Below, one piece after another: positions 1-14,298 of a DNA stretch of 64,000 nt. Each line of letters opens with the position of its first letter. The first letter of the stretch is position 1. The stretch spans positions 62,001 through 126,000 of the forward strand of contig NZ_MBSS01000067.1 in NCBI RefSeq assembly GCF_001695855.1. The letters are read 5' to 3'. The DNA is from Ensifer sp. LC163. GTDB taxonomy: Bacteria > Pseudomonadota > Alphaproteobacteria > Rhizobiales > Rhizobiaceae. The position numbers and the translations under genes are program-made. The notes below the pieces were generated by a model. The model saw only the letters and a list, made by a program, of their open reading frames with translations. It searched no databases and had not been told where the DNA came from.

Positions 1-324
1 GATTTCACCCATGTGATGATCGTAGCGCTCAGAAGCCTCGGCATCCCCGCCGGGTATGTCAGCGGCTTCTTAAGAACAATCCCCCCCGCCGGCAAGGAGC
101 GCCTGGAAGGGGCCGATGCCATGCACGCCTGGGTTCGCATCTGGTGCGGCACTACCGCGGGCTGGCTTGAACTCGACCCGACCAACAATATCCCGGCCGG
201 AACGGACCATATCGTCGTCGGTCACGGCCGCGACTACGGCGACGTCGCACCTGTCATCGGCGTGCTGAAGAGCTACGGCGGGCAGAAGACCGAACAGGCC
301 GTTGACGTCATTCCGGTCACCTGA
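1..324 (+). CDS. transglutaminase-like cysteine peptidase family protein, C-terminal part
   Basis: The reading frame is open from base 1 (DFTHVMIVAL...), so the gene begins outside the window and only about 107 residues are seen. The fragment holds the end of the transglutaminase-like core: the DFTHV strand that normally directly follows the catalytic Cys, the catalytic His in DAMHAWVRIW and the Asp in ELDPTNN. The tail DHIVVGHGRDYGDVAPVIGV is typical of the bacterial transglutaminase/SCO4226-like proteins found in rhizobia, often near alpha-E and circularly permuted ATP-grasp genes. Those neighbours would lie left of the window and cannot be checked. The catalytic Cys itself is not visible. 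Substrate unknown. Confidence 0.85.
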   Translation, partial: DFTHVMIVALRSLGIPAGYVSGFLRTIPPAGKERLEGADAMHAWVRIWCGTTAGWLELDPTNNIPAGTDHIVVGHGRDYGDVAPVIGVLKSYGGQKTEQAVDVIPVT

Positions 325-501
325 CCCGATTTGAGACATGGCATTCCCGTTTTCAAACACCACAGCATCCCCGGAACCCGCTGTAAGCACTGGTTTTCCT
401 GTATTCCGCTAAAATTGAATCTATCACCTGAACGATATCGTAAGCCATCGCCGCTAAACGTCGCCTTCAAGTTTGCAACGTGTTCCTTGGGGTGTGCAGA
501 G

Positions 502-1755
502 ATGGGAAAACGATCCACGATCAACCGGTCCTTCATGGCGATGCTGAAGGATCGTGGCGGCAATTTCGGCATGATGGCGGCCTTGGTAATGCCATTGGTC
601 CTTGCCGCCGGTGGCGTTGCCATCGACATGGCCAAGATGGTGACCACCAAGAATCAGATGCAGGACGCGGCCGACGCGGCAGCACTTGCGGCGGCTTCCG
701 CCTTGGTATCGAAGGAGAAGCCCGATATCGCAAAGGCAAAGGAAATTGCGACCAACTTCCTGAAGGCCCAAACCGCCGGCGGCAATAGCGTCGACCTTCC
801 GGCCAACGACGATGGCGCAACGGTCAGCGGCTTTGCCGCATCGGCCAATGCGGCTCCGATTGAAGAACTGGAAGTCAATTCCTCGACAGTCGACATCATC
901 GAGAGTGCCAACGGTGCAACCGGCAAGGCCTTCAAGGTGACGGTCGCCAACAAGCAGACCCTTCAGTTCAATGCGATGACACGCCTCCTTGGGCAGAAAT
1001 CGATACTGATCGAGACCCGCGCCACGGCGGAAAGCGCCACAGAAACCAAGAATGCGCTGTCGATGTATCTCGTGCTCGATCGCTCCGGCTCGATGGCCTG
1101 GAAGAGCAATACGCAGAACACAGCCAAAAGCTCGTGCCCCAACTATACCGAATCAAACTGGGGCAAGTACCCCAATCTGGCAGCGACCAGTCCTTGCTAC
1201 GTGACGAAGATCGACGCGCTCAAGACCGCGGTCAAGGATCTGCTCGCGCAGTTGAAAGCTGCCGACCCGAAGGAACTCTATGTCCGCACGGCAGCCGTTT
1301 CCTATAACTCGGCGCAGGATACCGCCGGCAATATCGCATGGGGGACTGCCGGAACTGGAACCTACGTCAACGCCCTCGTCGCGACGGGCGGCACGGCATC
1401 CGGTAATGCGTTCAAGACCGCCTACAGCCGGGTAACGGCCACCACCGAGGACACGGCGCACAAGACCAAGAATGGTCAGGTTGCGACGAAGTACATCGTC
1501 TTCATGACCGACGGCGCCAACAACAACACGAGCGATGACACAACGACGCTGCAATGGTGCGATACGGCGCGCAAGAACAACGTTCAGGTCTATACCGTGG
1601 CCTTCATGGCACCCGATCGCGGAAAGGCATTGCTCAAGTCCTGCGCGACCACGGTAGCAAACTACTTCCAGGCGGAAGAAGCAGCCGACCTGATTGCAGC
1701 CTTCAAGGCGATCGGCGAGAAGGCTTCGGCCATGGCGACCCGCCTGACAAAGTAA
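502..1755 (+). CDS. TadG-like pilus assembly protein with VWA domain
   Basis: About 417 residues. I start at the ATG of MGKRSTINRS rather than further upstream, because the TadE/TadG N-terminal signature follows directly: a short basic stretch, RGGNFGMMA, one hydrophobic segment (about residues 20-42), then DMAKMVTTKNQMQDAADAAA. The C-terminal half is a von Willebrand A domain with the metal-site motif LVLDRSGSM near residue 190 and a later FMTDGANNN strand. Members of this family are inner-membrane-anchored proteins exposed to the periplasm, linked to Flp/Tad pilus assembly or to general surface functions. No other tad gene is nearby, so this is an orphan and a pilus role is only inferred from the family. 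A strong terminator follows. Confidence 0.85.
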   Translation: MGKRSTINRSFMAMLKDRGGNFGMMAALVMPLVLAAGGVAIDMAKMVTTKNQMQDAADAAALAAASALVSKEKPDIAKAKEIATNFLKAQTAGGNSVDLPANDDGATVSGFAASANAAPIEELEVNSSTVDIIESANGATGKAFKVTVANKQTLQFNAMTRLLGQKSILIETRATAESATETKNALSMYLVLDRSGSMAWKSNTQNTAKSSCPNYTESNWGKYPNLAATSPCYVTKIDALKTAVKDLLAQLKAADPKELYVRTAAVSYNSAQDTAGNIAWGTAGTGTYVNALVATGGTASGNAFKTAYSRVTATTEDTAHKTKNGQVATKYIVFMTDGANNNTSDDTTTLQWCDTARKNNVQVYTVAFMAPDRGKALLKSCATTVANYFQAEEAADLIAAFKAIGEKASAMATRLTK

Positions 1756-1776
1756 CCAAAGAAAGCGCGCGCCATC

Positions 1777-1809
1777 ATGCCGCCCGGTCCCGCCGGGCGG
1801 CATTTTTCA
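1777..1809 (+). terminator. rho-independent terminator after the TadG/VWA gene
   Basis: An 11-bp perfect stem (ATGCCGCCCGG, loop TCCCG, then the complement) followed by TTTT. It lies 21 bases after the stop codon and isolates the VWA gene from the glycogen operon. Confidence 0.85.
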
Positions 1810-1980
1810 TTTGGGGCGGCGAGGCAAGCCACGGCTCTTTGCCAGACATCCCTTCTATTCAGGCAATTCTAATCCTTTTAAAAACACCTGTTGCAAGCGC
1901 TTCGGATCGATGCATAAATTGCCCATCCCCGGTCGGTTCCGGCCTGCGACCTCCCAACGCAAAAGGGTAAGACAGTTCTG

Positions 1981-4442
<2,462 letters not shown>

Positions 4443-4446
<4 letters not shown>

Positions 4447-6653
4447 CCCCTTCGGCCGGCAAAGACCCGGAACCTCCAGCCTCAGCCCTGCTGTCAATGC
4501 CGGCCATTGCGGCCATCCTCACAGGCACGCACCACGATCCCTTCGCCATACTCGGCGTGCAAGCGGTCGGGAAAGGCTATGTCGCCCGCTGCTTCATTCC
4601 GGGCGCCGACAGCGTCGTTGCGGAAACGCTGTCCGGGCAGGAACTCGGCGTCCTCGAGCGGCGCGACGACGCCGGCTTCTTCGAGGGACCGGTCTCGCTG
4701 CGCAAGATCCAGCCGGTGCGCTATCGCGCGCGCAACGATGGCGGCGAGTGGATCGTCGTCGATCCCTACAGCTTCGGGCCTGTGCTCGGGCCGATGGACG
4801 ACTACTATATCCGCGAGGGCTCGCATCTCCGGCTGTTCGACAAGATGGGTGCCCATCCGATCGACCATGAAGGCGCTCAAGGCTACCATTTCGCCGTCTG
4901 GGCCCCGAACGCCAAGCGTGTCTCCGTCGTCGGCCAGTTCAATGACTGGGACGGGCGTCGCCATGTCATGCGCCTTCGCACCGACACCGGCATCTGGGAG
5001 ATCTTCATCCCCGGCGTCGAGGCAGGCCTTGCCTACAAATACGAGATCCTCGACCGCCAGGGTACGCTTCTGCCGCTCAAGGCAGACCCCTTCGCCCGCC
5101 GCTCGGAGCTTCGCCCCAACACCGCCTCGGTGACGACACCTGAGATCGCGCAGGTTTGGGAAGACGAGGCGCATCGAGCCCATTGGGCATCGGCTGACGC
5201 CCGCCGCCAGCCGATCTCGATCTACGAGGTGCATGCCGGCTCGTGGCAGCGCCGCGACAACGGCGACATGCTGTCCTGGGACGAGCTTGCCGACCGCCTG
5301 ATCCCCTATTGTGTCGACATGGGCTTCACCCATATCGAATTCCTGCCGATCTCCGAATTCCCCTACGATCCCTCCTGGGGCTACCAGACGACCGGCCTCT
5401 ATGCGCCGACGGCACGCTTCGGCGAGCCGGAGGGGTTCGCGCGTTTCGTCAACGGCTGCCACAAGGTCGGCCTCGGCGTCATTCTCGACTGGGTCCCGGC
5501 GCATTTCCCGACCGACGAACACGGACTGCGCTGGTTCGACGGCACCGCGCTCTACGAGCACGAAGATCCGCGCCAGGGGTTTCATCCCGACTGGAACACG
5601 GCGATCTACAATTTCGGCCGGCAGGAAGTGCTGTCCTTCCTCGTCAACAACGCGCTCTATTGGGCGGAGAAATTCCACGTCGATGGCTTACGCGTCGATG
5701 CTGTGGCTTCCATGCTCTACCTCGATTATTCGCGCAAACACGGCGAATGGGTGCCGAACGAATACGGCGGCAACGAGAACCTGGAGGCGGTCCGCTTCCT
5801 TCAGACGATGAACACCGAAATCTACGGTGTTCACAAGGGCATCCTGACGATCGCCGAAGAATCGACGTCCTGGCCCAAGGTTTCCCACCCGGTCCATGCC
5901 GGTGGTCTTGGCTTCGGTTTCAAGTGGAACATGGGCTTCATGCACGACACGCTGCAGTATATGTCGCGCGAGCCCATCCACCGCCGCTTCCACCACAACG
6001 ACCTGACGTTCGGTCTGCTCTACGCCTTCAGCGAGAACTTCGTGTTGCCGCTGTCTCACGACGAGGTCGTGCACGGCAAGGGTTCGCTCATCGCCAAGAT
6101 GACCGGCGACGACTGGCAGAAGTTCGCCAACCTACGCGCCTACTACGCCTTCATGTGGGGCTATCCCGGCAAGAAGCTTCTGTTCATGGGGCAGGAGTTT
6201 GCGCAGTGGCGCGAATGGTCGGAGGAACGCGCGCTTGACTGGAACCTGCTGGAATATCACCTGCACGAGGGCATGCGGCGGCTGGTGCGCGACCTCAACG
6301 GCACCTACCGTTCGAAGCCGGCGCTGCACGCGCGCGACTGCGAGGGCGATGGCTTCGAATGGCTGCTCGCCGACGACCGGGACAATTCGGTCTTTGCCTG
6401 GCTGCGCAAGGCGCCGGGTGAAAAGCTCGTCGCCGTCATCACCAATTTCACGCCCGTTTATCGGGAAAATTACACGATCCCGCTTCCGGTCGCAGGTCGC
6501 TGGAAGGAAATTTTGAACACCGACGCGGAAATCTATGGGGGGAGTGGCAAGGGCAACGGCGGCGCCGTTCAGGCACAAGAAGATCAGACAGGCGCAATAA
6601 CGGCAACCATCACCTTGCCGCCCTTGGCAACGTTGATGCTGGAGCAGGATTAA
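4443..6653 (+). CDS. glgB: 1,4-alpha-glucan branching enzyme
   Basis: 736 residues. It introduces alpha-1,6 branches into glycogen. The start is the ATG overlapping the glgP stop (ATGA). The order is an N-terminal beta-sandwich, a CBM48 module (YHFAVWAPNAKRVSVVGQFNDW), then a GH13 barrel with the catalytic Asp in DGLRVDAVASMLYLDY, the Glu in IAEESTSWP and the LPLSHDEVVHGKGS motif, and a C-terminal all-beta domain. Translational coupling to glgP keeps the two enzymes stoichiometric. A 323-bp gap with two palindromic repeats separates it from glgC, the only large gap in the first five genes. Confidence 0.97.
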
Positions 6654-6721
6654 AGCATGTCGCGCAAAAGTGTTCAGCGGTTTTGCGATGACGACATGCG
6701 CAAAAACAAGAGCTTAAAGCG
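6654..6721 (+). repeat. palindromic intergenic repeat, GCATGTCGCGCAAAAGTG family
   Basis: It begins right after the glgB stop. GCATGTCG...CGACATGC form the outer arms, with GCAAAAGTG and GGTTTTGCG inside. A clear copy lies at 32437-32496 in the opposite orientation, and a related one at 39912-39959. It lies inside the glg operon and could fold in the transcript. Confidence 0.7.
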
Positions 6722-6753
6722 CAGCGCGCATCTGAAAGATCGCGACGCGCTTT

Positions 6754-6852
6754 AGAGCATTTCCAGGAAAAGTGCGTAGCGGTTTCCGCCAGGAAATGCG
6801 TAAAAACAAAGAGATAGAGCGTTTCTTCGACTCCATTTAGATCGGAAACGCT
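6754..6852 (+). repeat. palindromic intergenic repeat, GAGCATTTCCAGGAAAAG family
   Basis: About 100 bp, almost identical to 31234-31333, with a half copy at 15649-15684. It has two hairpins: GCATTTCC...GGAAATGC, and GCGTTTC...GGAAACGC around GACTCCATTTAGATC. With the preceding repeat it fills most of the glgB-glgC gap. The remainder (6853-6976) holds the glgC ribosome site GGGGAGGA and possibly a promoter. Confidence 0.75.
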
Positions 6853-6976
6853 AGCGTGTTCCAGCCCGACGGAATGAAGCGGGAGGCGGGAGCACAAGAA
6901 GAAATTTCGAGGGCCGCAAGGCGTCGCAAAAAGTCGCCGTGACGATCCCGAAGAACAATGATTTTGGGGAGGACAA

Positions 6977-8239
6977 ATGGTGGAAAAGCGTACGCAACCT
7001 CTGGCCCGTGATGCCATGGCCTATGTTCTCGCAGGCGGCCGCGGCAGCCGCCTGAAGGAGTTGACCGACCGACGGGCAAAGCCGGCCGTCTATTTCGGCG
7101 GCAAGGCCCGCATCATCGACTTCGCACTTTCGAACGCCTTGAACTCCGGTATCCGCCGCATCGGCGTCGCCACGCAGTACAAGGCCCATTCGCTGATCCG
7201 CCACCTGCAGCGCGGCTGGAACTTCTTCCGCCCGGAACGAAACGAAAGCTTCGACATCCTGCCGGCAAGCCAGCGCGTCTCGGAAACGCAATGGTACGAA
7301 GGCACCGCCGACGCGGTCTACCAGAATATCGACATCATCGAGGATCACGGCGTCGAATATATGGTCATCCTCGCAGGCGACCACATCTACAAGATGGACT
7401 ACGAATTGATGCTGCAGCAGCACGTCGATTCCGGCGCCGACGTCACCATCGGCTGCCTCGAAGTGCCGCGCATGGAAGCAACCGGCTTCGGCGTCATGCA
7501 TGTGGACGACAAGGATCGCATCATCGCCTTCGTCGAAAAGCCGGCCGACCCGCCGGGCATTCCCGGCAATCCCGAGATGGCCCTTGCCTCGATGGGCATC
7601 TATGTCTTCCACACCAAATTCCTGATGGATCTGTTGCGGCGCGACGCGGCCGATCCGAAATCGAGCCGCGACTTCGGCAAGGACATCATCCCCTATATCG
7701 TCGAGAACGGTAAGGCGGTCGCCCATCGCTTCAACCGGTCCTGCGTGCGCTCGGATTTCGAAAGCGAGGCCTATTGGCGCGACGTCGGCACGATCGATGC
7801 CTATTGGCAGGCCAATATCGATCTCACCCATGTAACGCCGGAGCTCGACATCTACGACAGCACCTGGCCGATCTGGACCTTCGCCGAGATCAAGCCGCCG
7901 GCCAAATTTGTGCATGACGACGAGAACCGTCGCGGCTCGGCGACCTCCTCGCTCGTATCGGGCGACTGCATCATCTCAGGCGCTGCGCTCAATCGCAGCC
8001 TGCTTTTCACCGGTGTCAGAGTAAATTCGTATTCCCGACTGGAAAATGCCGTCATCCTGCCCGATGTGAAGATAGGTCGCCACGCGCTGCTCAGCAATGT
8101 GGTAATCGACAGCCGCGTGGTCATTCCGGAGGGCCTCGTCGTCGGCGAAGATCCGGAGCTGGATGCGAAGCGCTTCCGTCGTTCGGAAAACGGCGTTTGC
8201 CTGATCACCCAAACGATGATCGACAAACTGGGAATGTAG
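6977..8239 (+). CDS. glgC: glucose-1-phosphate adenylyltransferase (ADP-glucose pyrophosphorylase)
   Basis: 420 residues. It makes ADP-glucose from glucose-1-phosphate and ATP, the committed step of glycogen synthesis. The N-terminal nucleotidyltransferase domain shows [16 protein letters not shown] and [15 protein letters not shown], then the substrate-binding [12 protein letters not shown] region and a C-terminal left-handed beta-helix ([21 protein letters not shown]). The start is well set by GGGGAGGACAA 6 bases upstream. Family members from rhizobia and Agrobacterium are allosterically activated by fructose-6-phosphate and pyruvate; that is family knowledge, not seen here. glgA follows after 11 bases. 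Confidence 0.97.
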   Translation: MVEKRTQPLARDAMAYVLAGGRGSRLKELTDRRAKPAVYFGGKARIIDFALSNALNSGIRRIGVATQYKAHSLIRHLQRGWNFFRPERNESFDILPASQRVSETQWYEGTADAVYQNIDIIEDHGVEYMVILAGDHIYKMDYELMLQQHVDSGADVTIGCLEVPRMEATGFGVMHVDDKDRIIAFVEKPADPPGIPGNPEMALASMGIYVFHTKFLMDLLRRDAADPKSSRDFGKDIIPYIVENGKAVAHRFNRSCVRSDFESEAYWRDVGTIDAYWQANIDLTHVTPELDIYDSTWPIWTFAEIKPPAKFVHDDENRRGSATSSLVSGDCIISGAALNRSLLFTGVRVNSYSRLENAVILPDVKIGRHALLSNVVIDSRVVIPEGLVVGEDPELDAKRFRRSENGVCLITQTMIDKLGM

Positions 8240-8250
8240 GTCCGCCGCTG

Positions 8251-9693
8251 ATGAACATCCTCTCCGTTGCGTCCGAAGTGTATCCGCTGGTCAAGACCGG
8301 GGGGCTCGCCGACGTCGTCGGTGCCCTCCCGGCAGCACTGTCGCCGCACGGTATCCGTACCCGCACCTTGGTGCCCGGCTATCCCGCTGTGCTGCAGAAG
8401 CTGAAGAAGAAAAAGAAGGTCGGCAGCTTTGCCAACCTGTTCGGCAGCCCGGCCTCGGTTCTCGCAGCCGATCTCGACGGGCTCGACCTGCTCGTGCTCG
8501 ATCTGCCTGTTCTCTACGAGCGCGATGGCGGCCCCTATGTCGACGCCACCGGCCGCGACTATGTCGACAATTTCCGCCGCTTCGCGGCCCTGTCGTTGGC
8601 CGCGGCCGAAATCGCCGCCGGCGATGTCGTGTCCGGCTGGAAGCCCGATCTCGTCCATGTGCATGATTGGCAGACAGCGCTGACGCCGGTCTATATGCGT
8701 TTTGGTCGCGCAGCCGCGACGCCGACGGTGATGACGATCCACAACATCGCCTTCCAGGGGCAGTTCGGCCCGGAGATCTTCGCCGAGCTCGCGCTTCCGC
8801 CCGAAGCCTTCTCGATGCAGTTCGTCGAATATTACGGCGATGTCGGCTTCCTCAAAGGCGGTCTGCAGACCGCAAGCGCGATCACCACCGTCAGCCCGTC
8901 CTATGCGCAGGAGATCCTGACGCCGGAATTCGGCATGGGCCTCGAAGGCCTGCTCAAAAGCAGGCTTTCCGACCTCGCCGGCATCGTCAACGGCATCGAC
9001 GCCGATGTCTGGAATCCGGCGAGCGACCCGCTGATCGCCCAGCATTTCAGCGCGACGACATTGAAGCAGCGCGCCGCCAACCGGCACGCGCTCGAAGAGC
9101 GTTTCGGGCTGGAACAGGGCAATGGCCCGATCTTCTGCGTCATCAGCCGGCTGACCTGGCAGAAGGGCATGGACCTCGTGGCCGAAGTCGCCGACGAGAT
9201 CGTGGCGATGGGCGGCAAGCTCATCGTTCTCGGCTCCGGCGACACGGCACTCGAAGGCGCGCTCCTCGCCGCCGCCTCGCGCCACCGCGGCCATGTCGGC
9301 ATGGTCACCGGCTACAACGAACCGCTCTCGCACCTGATGCAGGCCGGATCGGACGCGATCCTCATTCCGTCGCGCTTCGAGCCCTGCGGGCTGACCCAGC
9401 TCTATGGCCTGCGCTACGGCTGCGTGCCGGTGGTCGCGCGCACCGGCGGACTTGCCGACACCATCATCGACGCGAACGAAGCCGGGCTGTCTGCCAAGGT
9501 GGCGACCGGCTTCCAGTTCACGCCGGTCAGCGCCGACGGGTTGCGTCTTGCGATCAGGCGCGTCTTCCGTGCATACAACGAACCGAAAGTCTGGGCGCGT
9601 CTGCAGACCCAGGGCATGAAATCGGACGTTTCCTGGGCCAGAAGTGCCGAGCGCTACGTCTCTCTATATTCCGGTCTTCTCGGGAAAGGCTAA
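8251..9693 (+). CDS. glgA: glycogen synthase (ADP-glucose dependent)
   Basis: 480 residues, a GT5 family retaining glucosyltransferase that extends alpha-1,4-glucan from ADP-glucose. The start at [19 protein letters not shown] places the KTGGL ADP-glucose-binding motif at its usual position near residue 15. The GT-B C-terminal domain has [11 protein letters not shown] and the nucleotide/catalytic motif [18 protein letters not shown] run of lysines (LKKKKKVG, around residue 54) sits in the usual variable loop. It is spaced 11 bases after glgC and 6 before pgm, so the three are surely co-transcribed. Confidence 0.96.
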   Translation: MNILSVASEVYPLVKTGGLADVVGALPAALSPHGIRTRTLVPGYPAVLQKLKKKKKVGSFANLFGSPASVLAADLDGLDLLVLDLPVLYERDGGPYVDATGRDYVDNFRRFAALSLAAAEIAAGDVVSGWKPDLVHVHDWQTALTPVYMRFGRAAATPTVMTIHNIAFQGQFGPEIFAELALPPEAFSMQFVEYYGDVGFLKGGLQTASAITTVSPSYAQEILTPEFGMGLEGLLKSRLSDLAGIVNGIDADVWNPASDPLIAQHFSATTLKQRAANRHALEERFGLEQGNGPIFCVISRLTWQKGMDLVAEVADEIVAMGGKLIVLGSGDTALEGALLAAASRHRGHVGMVTGYNEPLSHLMQAGSDAILIPSRFEPCGLTQLYGLRYGCVPVVARTGGLADTIIDANEAGLSAKVATGFQFTPVSADGLRLAIRRVFRAYNEPKVWARLQTQGMKSDVSWARSAERYVSLYSGLLGKG

Positions 9694-11328
<1,635 letters not shown>

Positions 11329-11368
11329 CGGAGCGCCCCATCCGGGGCGCGCGAAGACCTGACATTGC

Positions 11369-11474
11369 TACTGCATAATTCCTTAAATCGGAATCGATTT
11401 AAGGAGAAAATTATGCAGCAGATTTAAAGCGTTACAGCGTCCTTTGCGCGTCATATTTGACGCGCGGCGCTGTA
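11369..11474 (+). repeat. RIME-like two-palindrome element, full copy
   Basis: The element runs CTGCATAATT...GCGCTG (11371-11472), flanked by TA at both ends. Module A is a long hairpin, CTGCATAATT pairing with AATTATGCAG. Module B is TTACAGCG pairing with CGCTGTAA around GCGCGTCA/TGACGCGC. It sits between pgm and glgX inside the operon. It resembles the published Rhizobium-specific intergenic mosaic elements; exact assignment to RIME1 needs a sequence search. Confidence 0.85.
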
Positions 11475-11500
11475 AGAAAAAACCGAGGGGTGCCTGATCG

Positions 11501-13465
11501 ATGCCGACCGCCGGACTGCCACCCCTCGGCACCACCTTAACCCCGCAAGGCACGCGCTTTGCCGTCTGGTCGCGCAATGCCGCACGCATCGACCTCTGCC
11601 TGTTCGACAAGGCGGGCGCCAAGGCCCTGCGCCAACTGCCGATGGCGCGTGACGGCGACGTGCACAGCCTCGTGGTTGCCGATGCACCGAAGGGAACCCG
11701 CTACGGCTTTCGCGCCGATGGCGTCTATTCGCCCGACCATGGCCTCTGGTTCGATCCATCAAAACTGCTCGTCGATCCCTACGCCGTCGAGCTCGACCGG
11801 CCGTTCCGGCACGATCCCAGGCTCACCATCTTCGGTGAGGACACCGCCGATCTCGTGCCGAAGGCGATTGTCAACGACGTCGGGACAGCCAAGCCGAAGC
11901 CGCCGATCTTTAGGGCGGGTGGGCTCATCTACGAGATCGCGGTCAAACCTTTCACCATGCTGCATCAAGGTATTCCCGAGGCAAAACGCGGCACGGTCGC
12001 AGCGCTCGCCGAGCCTGTCGTCATCGATCATCTGAAGCGCCTTGGCGTTTCCGCCGTCGAACTGATGCCGATCGTCGCCTGGATCGACGAGCGCCACCTG
12101 CCGCCGCTCGGGCTCAGCAATGGCTGGGGCTACAATCCGATCGCACCGATGGCGCTCGATCCACGGCTGGTGCCGGGCGGGATTAGGGAATTGCGCCAGA
12201 CCGTCGAAGCACTGCGCAAGGCAGGCATCGGCGTCATCCTCGATCTCGTCTTCAACCATTCCGGCGAAAGCGATCGGCTCGGCACGACGCTGTCGATGCG
12301 CGGGCTCGACAATCTCACCTACTATCGCCACGTGACCGACAGGCCCGGCGATCTCATCAACGATACCGGCTGCGGCAACACGATCGCCTGCGACCACCCG
12401 GTCGTCCAGACACTGATCCTCGACAGCCTGCGCCACTTCGTGTTGGCCGCCGGCGTCGACGGTTTCCGCTTCGACCTTGCCTCGATCCTCGGCCGCGACA
12501 TGGGCGGTTTCCATCGTGATGCCCCCCTGTTTGAGGCGATTGATGCCGATCCGGTTCTTGCCGATCGCGTGCTGATCGCCGAGCCCTGGGATGTCGGCCC
12601 CGGCGGCTACCAGCTCGGCAACTTTCCCGCTCCGTTTCTCGAGTGGAACGACCGGGCGCGCGACGACGTCAGGCTCTACTGGCGCGGCGACCGGCATGTG
12701 ATCGGTGCGCTTGCGACCGCTCTTGCGGGCTCTTCCGATACGTTCTCCCGCTGGGGCGACGCCGGCACCCGAACGGTCAACTTCATCGCCGCCCATGACG
12801 GCTTTACCCTTGCCGACATCGTTGCCTATGCCGGCAAGCACAACGAGGCGAACGGCGAGGAAAACCGCGACGGCCACAACGAAAACCACTCGTGGAACAA
12901 CGGCGCCGAGGGCGCGACGGCCGATCCCGAGATTACGGCTGCGCGCCGGCATGATGTCATGGCCCTGCTCGGCACGCTGTTTGCCTCCCGCGGCACGATC
13001 ATGCTGACCGCCGGTGACGAGGGTGGGCGCACCCAAAGCGGCAACAACAATGCCTATTGCCAGGACAATGACACCACCTGGGTCGACTGGAGTGCGATGG
13101 ACGAGGCGCTGGTCGCCCATGCGGCAGCGCTTTCAACGCTGAGAAAGCGCTTCGACGTCTTCGGCGAGACGGCCTTCTTCACCGGCAAGGGCGATGTCGA
13201 ATGGCTGCGCCTCGATGGCCGCGCTATGGCCGTGGCGGATTGGGAACACCCGGCAACGGACAACCTGATGATGGTGCTCGCCACCCGAGACGGCAAGAAG
13301 AAGCGGCCGACGCGGCTTGCCGTCGTCGTCAATCGCAGCCACGCGCCGCACCCGATCCATCTGCCCGAAAGCCTCGACGGCCGCTGGCAGGATGCGCTTT
13401 CCGATAAGCCTCCACCCACCTTCGTGCCTCCTCGCTCGGTTTGCTTCTTCGTCGAAAATTTCTGA
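11501..13465 (+). CDS. glgX: glycogen debranching enzyme
   Basis: 654 residues, GH13 isoamylase type. It cleaves the alpha-1,6 branches left by GlgP. An N-terminal CBM48 module (GTRFAVWSRNAARIDLCLFD) is followed by the barrel with the nucleophile Asp in DGFRFDLASILGRDM, the acid Glu in LIAEPWDVGPGGY and the stabilising Asp in AAHDGFTLADIV. The start ATG lies 27 bases after the RIME-like element, with GAGGGG about 10 bases upstream. It is the last gene of the glycogen cluster. The element in front may reduce or uncouple its expression, since it falls exactly between pgm and glgX. Confidence 0.95.
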   Translation: MPTAGLPPLGTTLTPQGTRFAVWSRNAARIDLCLFDKAGAKALRQLPMARDGDVHSLVVADAPKGTRYGFRADGVYSPDHGLWFDPSKLLVDPYAVELDRPFRHDPRLTIFGEDTADLVPKAIVNDVGTAKPKPPIFRAGGLIYEIAVKPFTMLHQGIPEAKRGTVAALAEPVVIDHLKRLGVSAVELMPIVAWIDERHLPPLGLSNGWGYNPIAPMALDPRLVPGGIRELRQTVEALRKAGIGVILDLVFNHSGESDRLGTTLSMRGLDNLTYYRHVTDRPGDLINDTGCGNTIACDHPVVQTLILDSLRHFVLAAGVDGFRFDLASILGRDMGGFHRDAPLFEAIDADPVLADRVLIAEPWDVGPGGYQLGNFPAPFLEWNDRARDDVRLYWRGDRHVIGALATALAGSSDTFSRWGDAGTRTVNFIAAHDGFTLADIVAYAGKHNEANGEENRDGHNENHSWNNGAEGATADPEITAARRHDVMALLGTLFASRGTIMLTAGDEGGRTQSGNNNAYCQDNDTTWVDWSAMDEALVAHAAALSTLRKRFDVFGETAFFTGKGDVEWLRLDGRAMAVADWEHPATDNLMMVLATRDGKKKRPTRLAVVVNRSHAPHPIHLPESLDGRWQDALSDKPPPTFVPPRSVCFFVENF

Positions 13466-13540
13466 ACTATTCCGACCACTTGCTAGAACTCACCCGACCG
13501 TCCTATAGATTCGTCGGGGGGCCACTTTCAGGACAGTCAC

Positions 13541-14029
13541 ATGCTGAAGGACATTTCACTTGCCGAAATCAGGTCGCGCGTCGGTATGGAGATCGGCGTC
13601 TCCGACTGGATCACGGTCACGCAGGAAACGATCGACAAGTTCGCCGAGGCAACCGGCGACTATCAGTATATCCATGTCGATCCGGTGCGTGCCGCCGCCG
13701 AAACGCCGTTCGGCGGCACGATCGCCCATGGCTTCCTGTCGCTGTCGCTGTTGTCGGCGATGAACTACAGCTGCCTGCCGAAGATCCGCGAACAGACGAT
13801 GGGCATCAATTACGGGTTCGAGAAGGTGCGCTTCATCGCTCCGGTGAAGAGTGGCGCCCGGGTGCGTGGACACTTCACCATGGCCGACGCGCGCTTCCGT
13901 GGCGGCAGCATGCTGATGATCACCTATGATGTCACGGTCGAAATCGAGGGCGAGCGCAAGCCGGCGCTGACCGCCACCTGGCAGACGATCATCCAGTTCG
14001 ATCCCAAGGATCGCCCCGCCGATGCCTGA
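13541..14029 (+). CDS. MaoC/NodN-like hot-dog dehydratase
   Basis: 162 residues, a single hot-dog domain. The R-hydratase motif is present as DYQYIHVDPVRA (catalytic Asp/His) followed by PFGGTIAHGFLSLSLL. Family members hydrate 2-enoyl-CoA thioesters to R-3-hydroxyacyl-CoA. The short single-domain form is close to NodN and other MaoC-like proteins, so the actual substrate is uncertain. It has its own start after TTTCAGGACAGTCAC, 75 bases behind glgX, and no operon partner. Distal transcription from glg is possible. Confidence 0.88.
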   Translation: MLKDISLAEIRSRVGMEIGVSDWITVTQETIDKFAEATGDYQYIHVDPVRAAAETPFGGTIAHGFLSLSLLSAMNYSCLPKIREQTMGINYGFEKVRFIAPVKSGARVRGHFTMADARFRGGSMLMITYDVTVEIEGERKPALTATWQTIIQFDPKDRPADA

Positions 14030-14065
14030 GGCAGAGGCAAGCGAACAGGGTGTGTGCAGTGCGTT

Positions 14066-14171
14066 TACAGCGCCGCGCGTCAAATATGACGCGCAAAGGA
14101 CGCTGTAACGTCTTAAATCTGCTGCATAATTTTCTCCTTAAATCGATTCCGATTTAAGGAATTATGCAGTA
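14066..14171 (-). repeat. RIME-like two-palindrome element, full copy
   Basis: Reverse orientation relative to the copy at 11369, flanked by TA on both sides (14066-14067 and 14170-14171). Both palindromes are intact. It lies in the convergent space between the MaoC gene and the alcohol dehydrogenase. Confidence 0.85.
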
Positions 14172-14298
14172 GCGACCAGCCGAAATCCTGAACCCATCGA
14201 GCGCGCTGCTGGCAGAATGTGCGATCGCATCGTTGAGATGCGGTGCCTATTCGACGCCACCGCGGCTTGACCGCCGCTTCTCGACGCTCAGGATTTGG

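Noticed and set aside
13541-14029. naming the MaoC-like gene nodN
   Set aside because: NodN belongs to this fold, but there is no nod context here, so only the family name is given.
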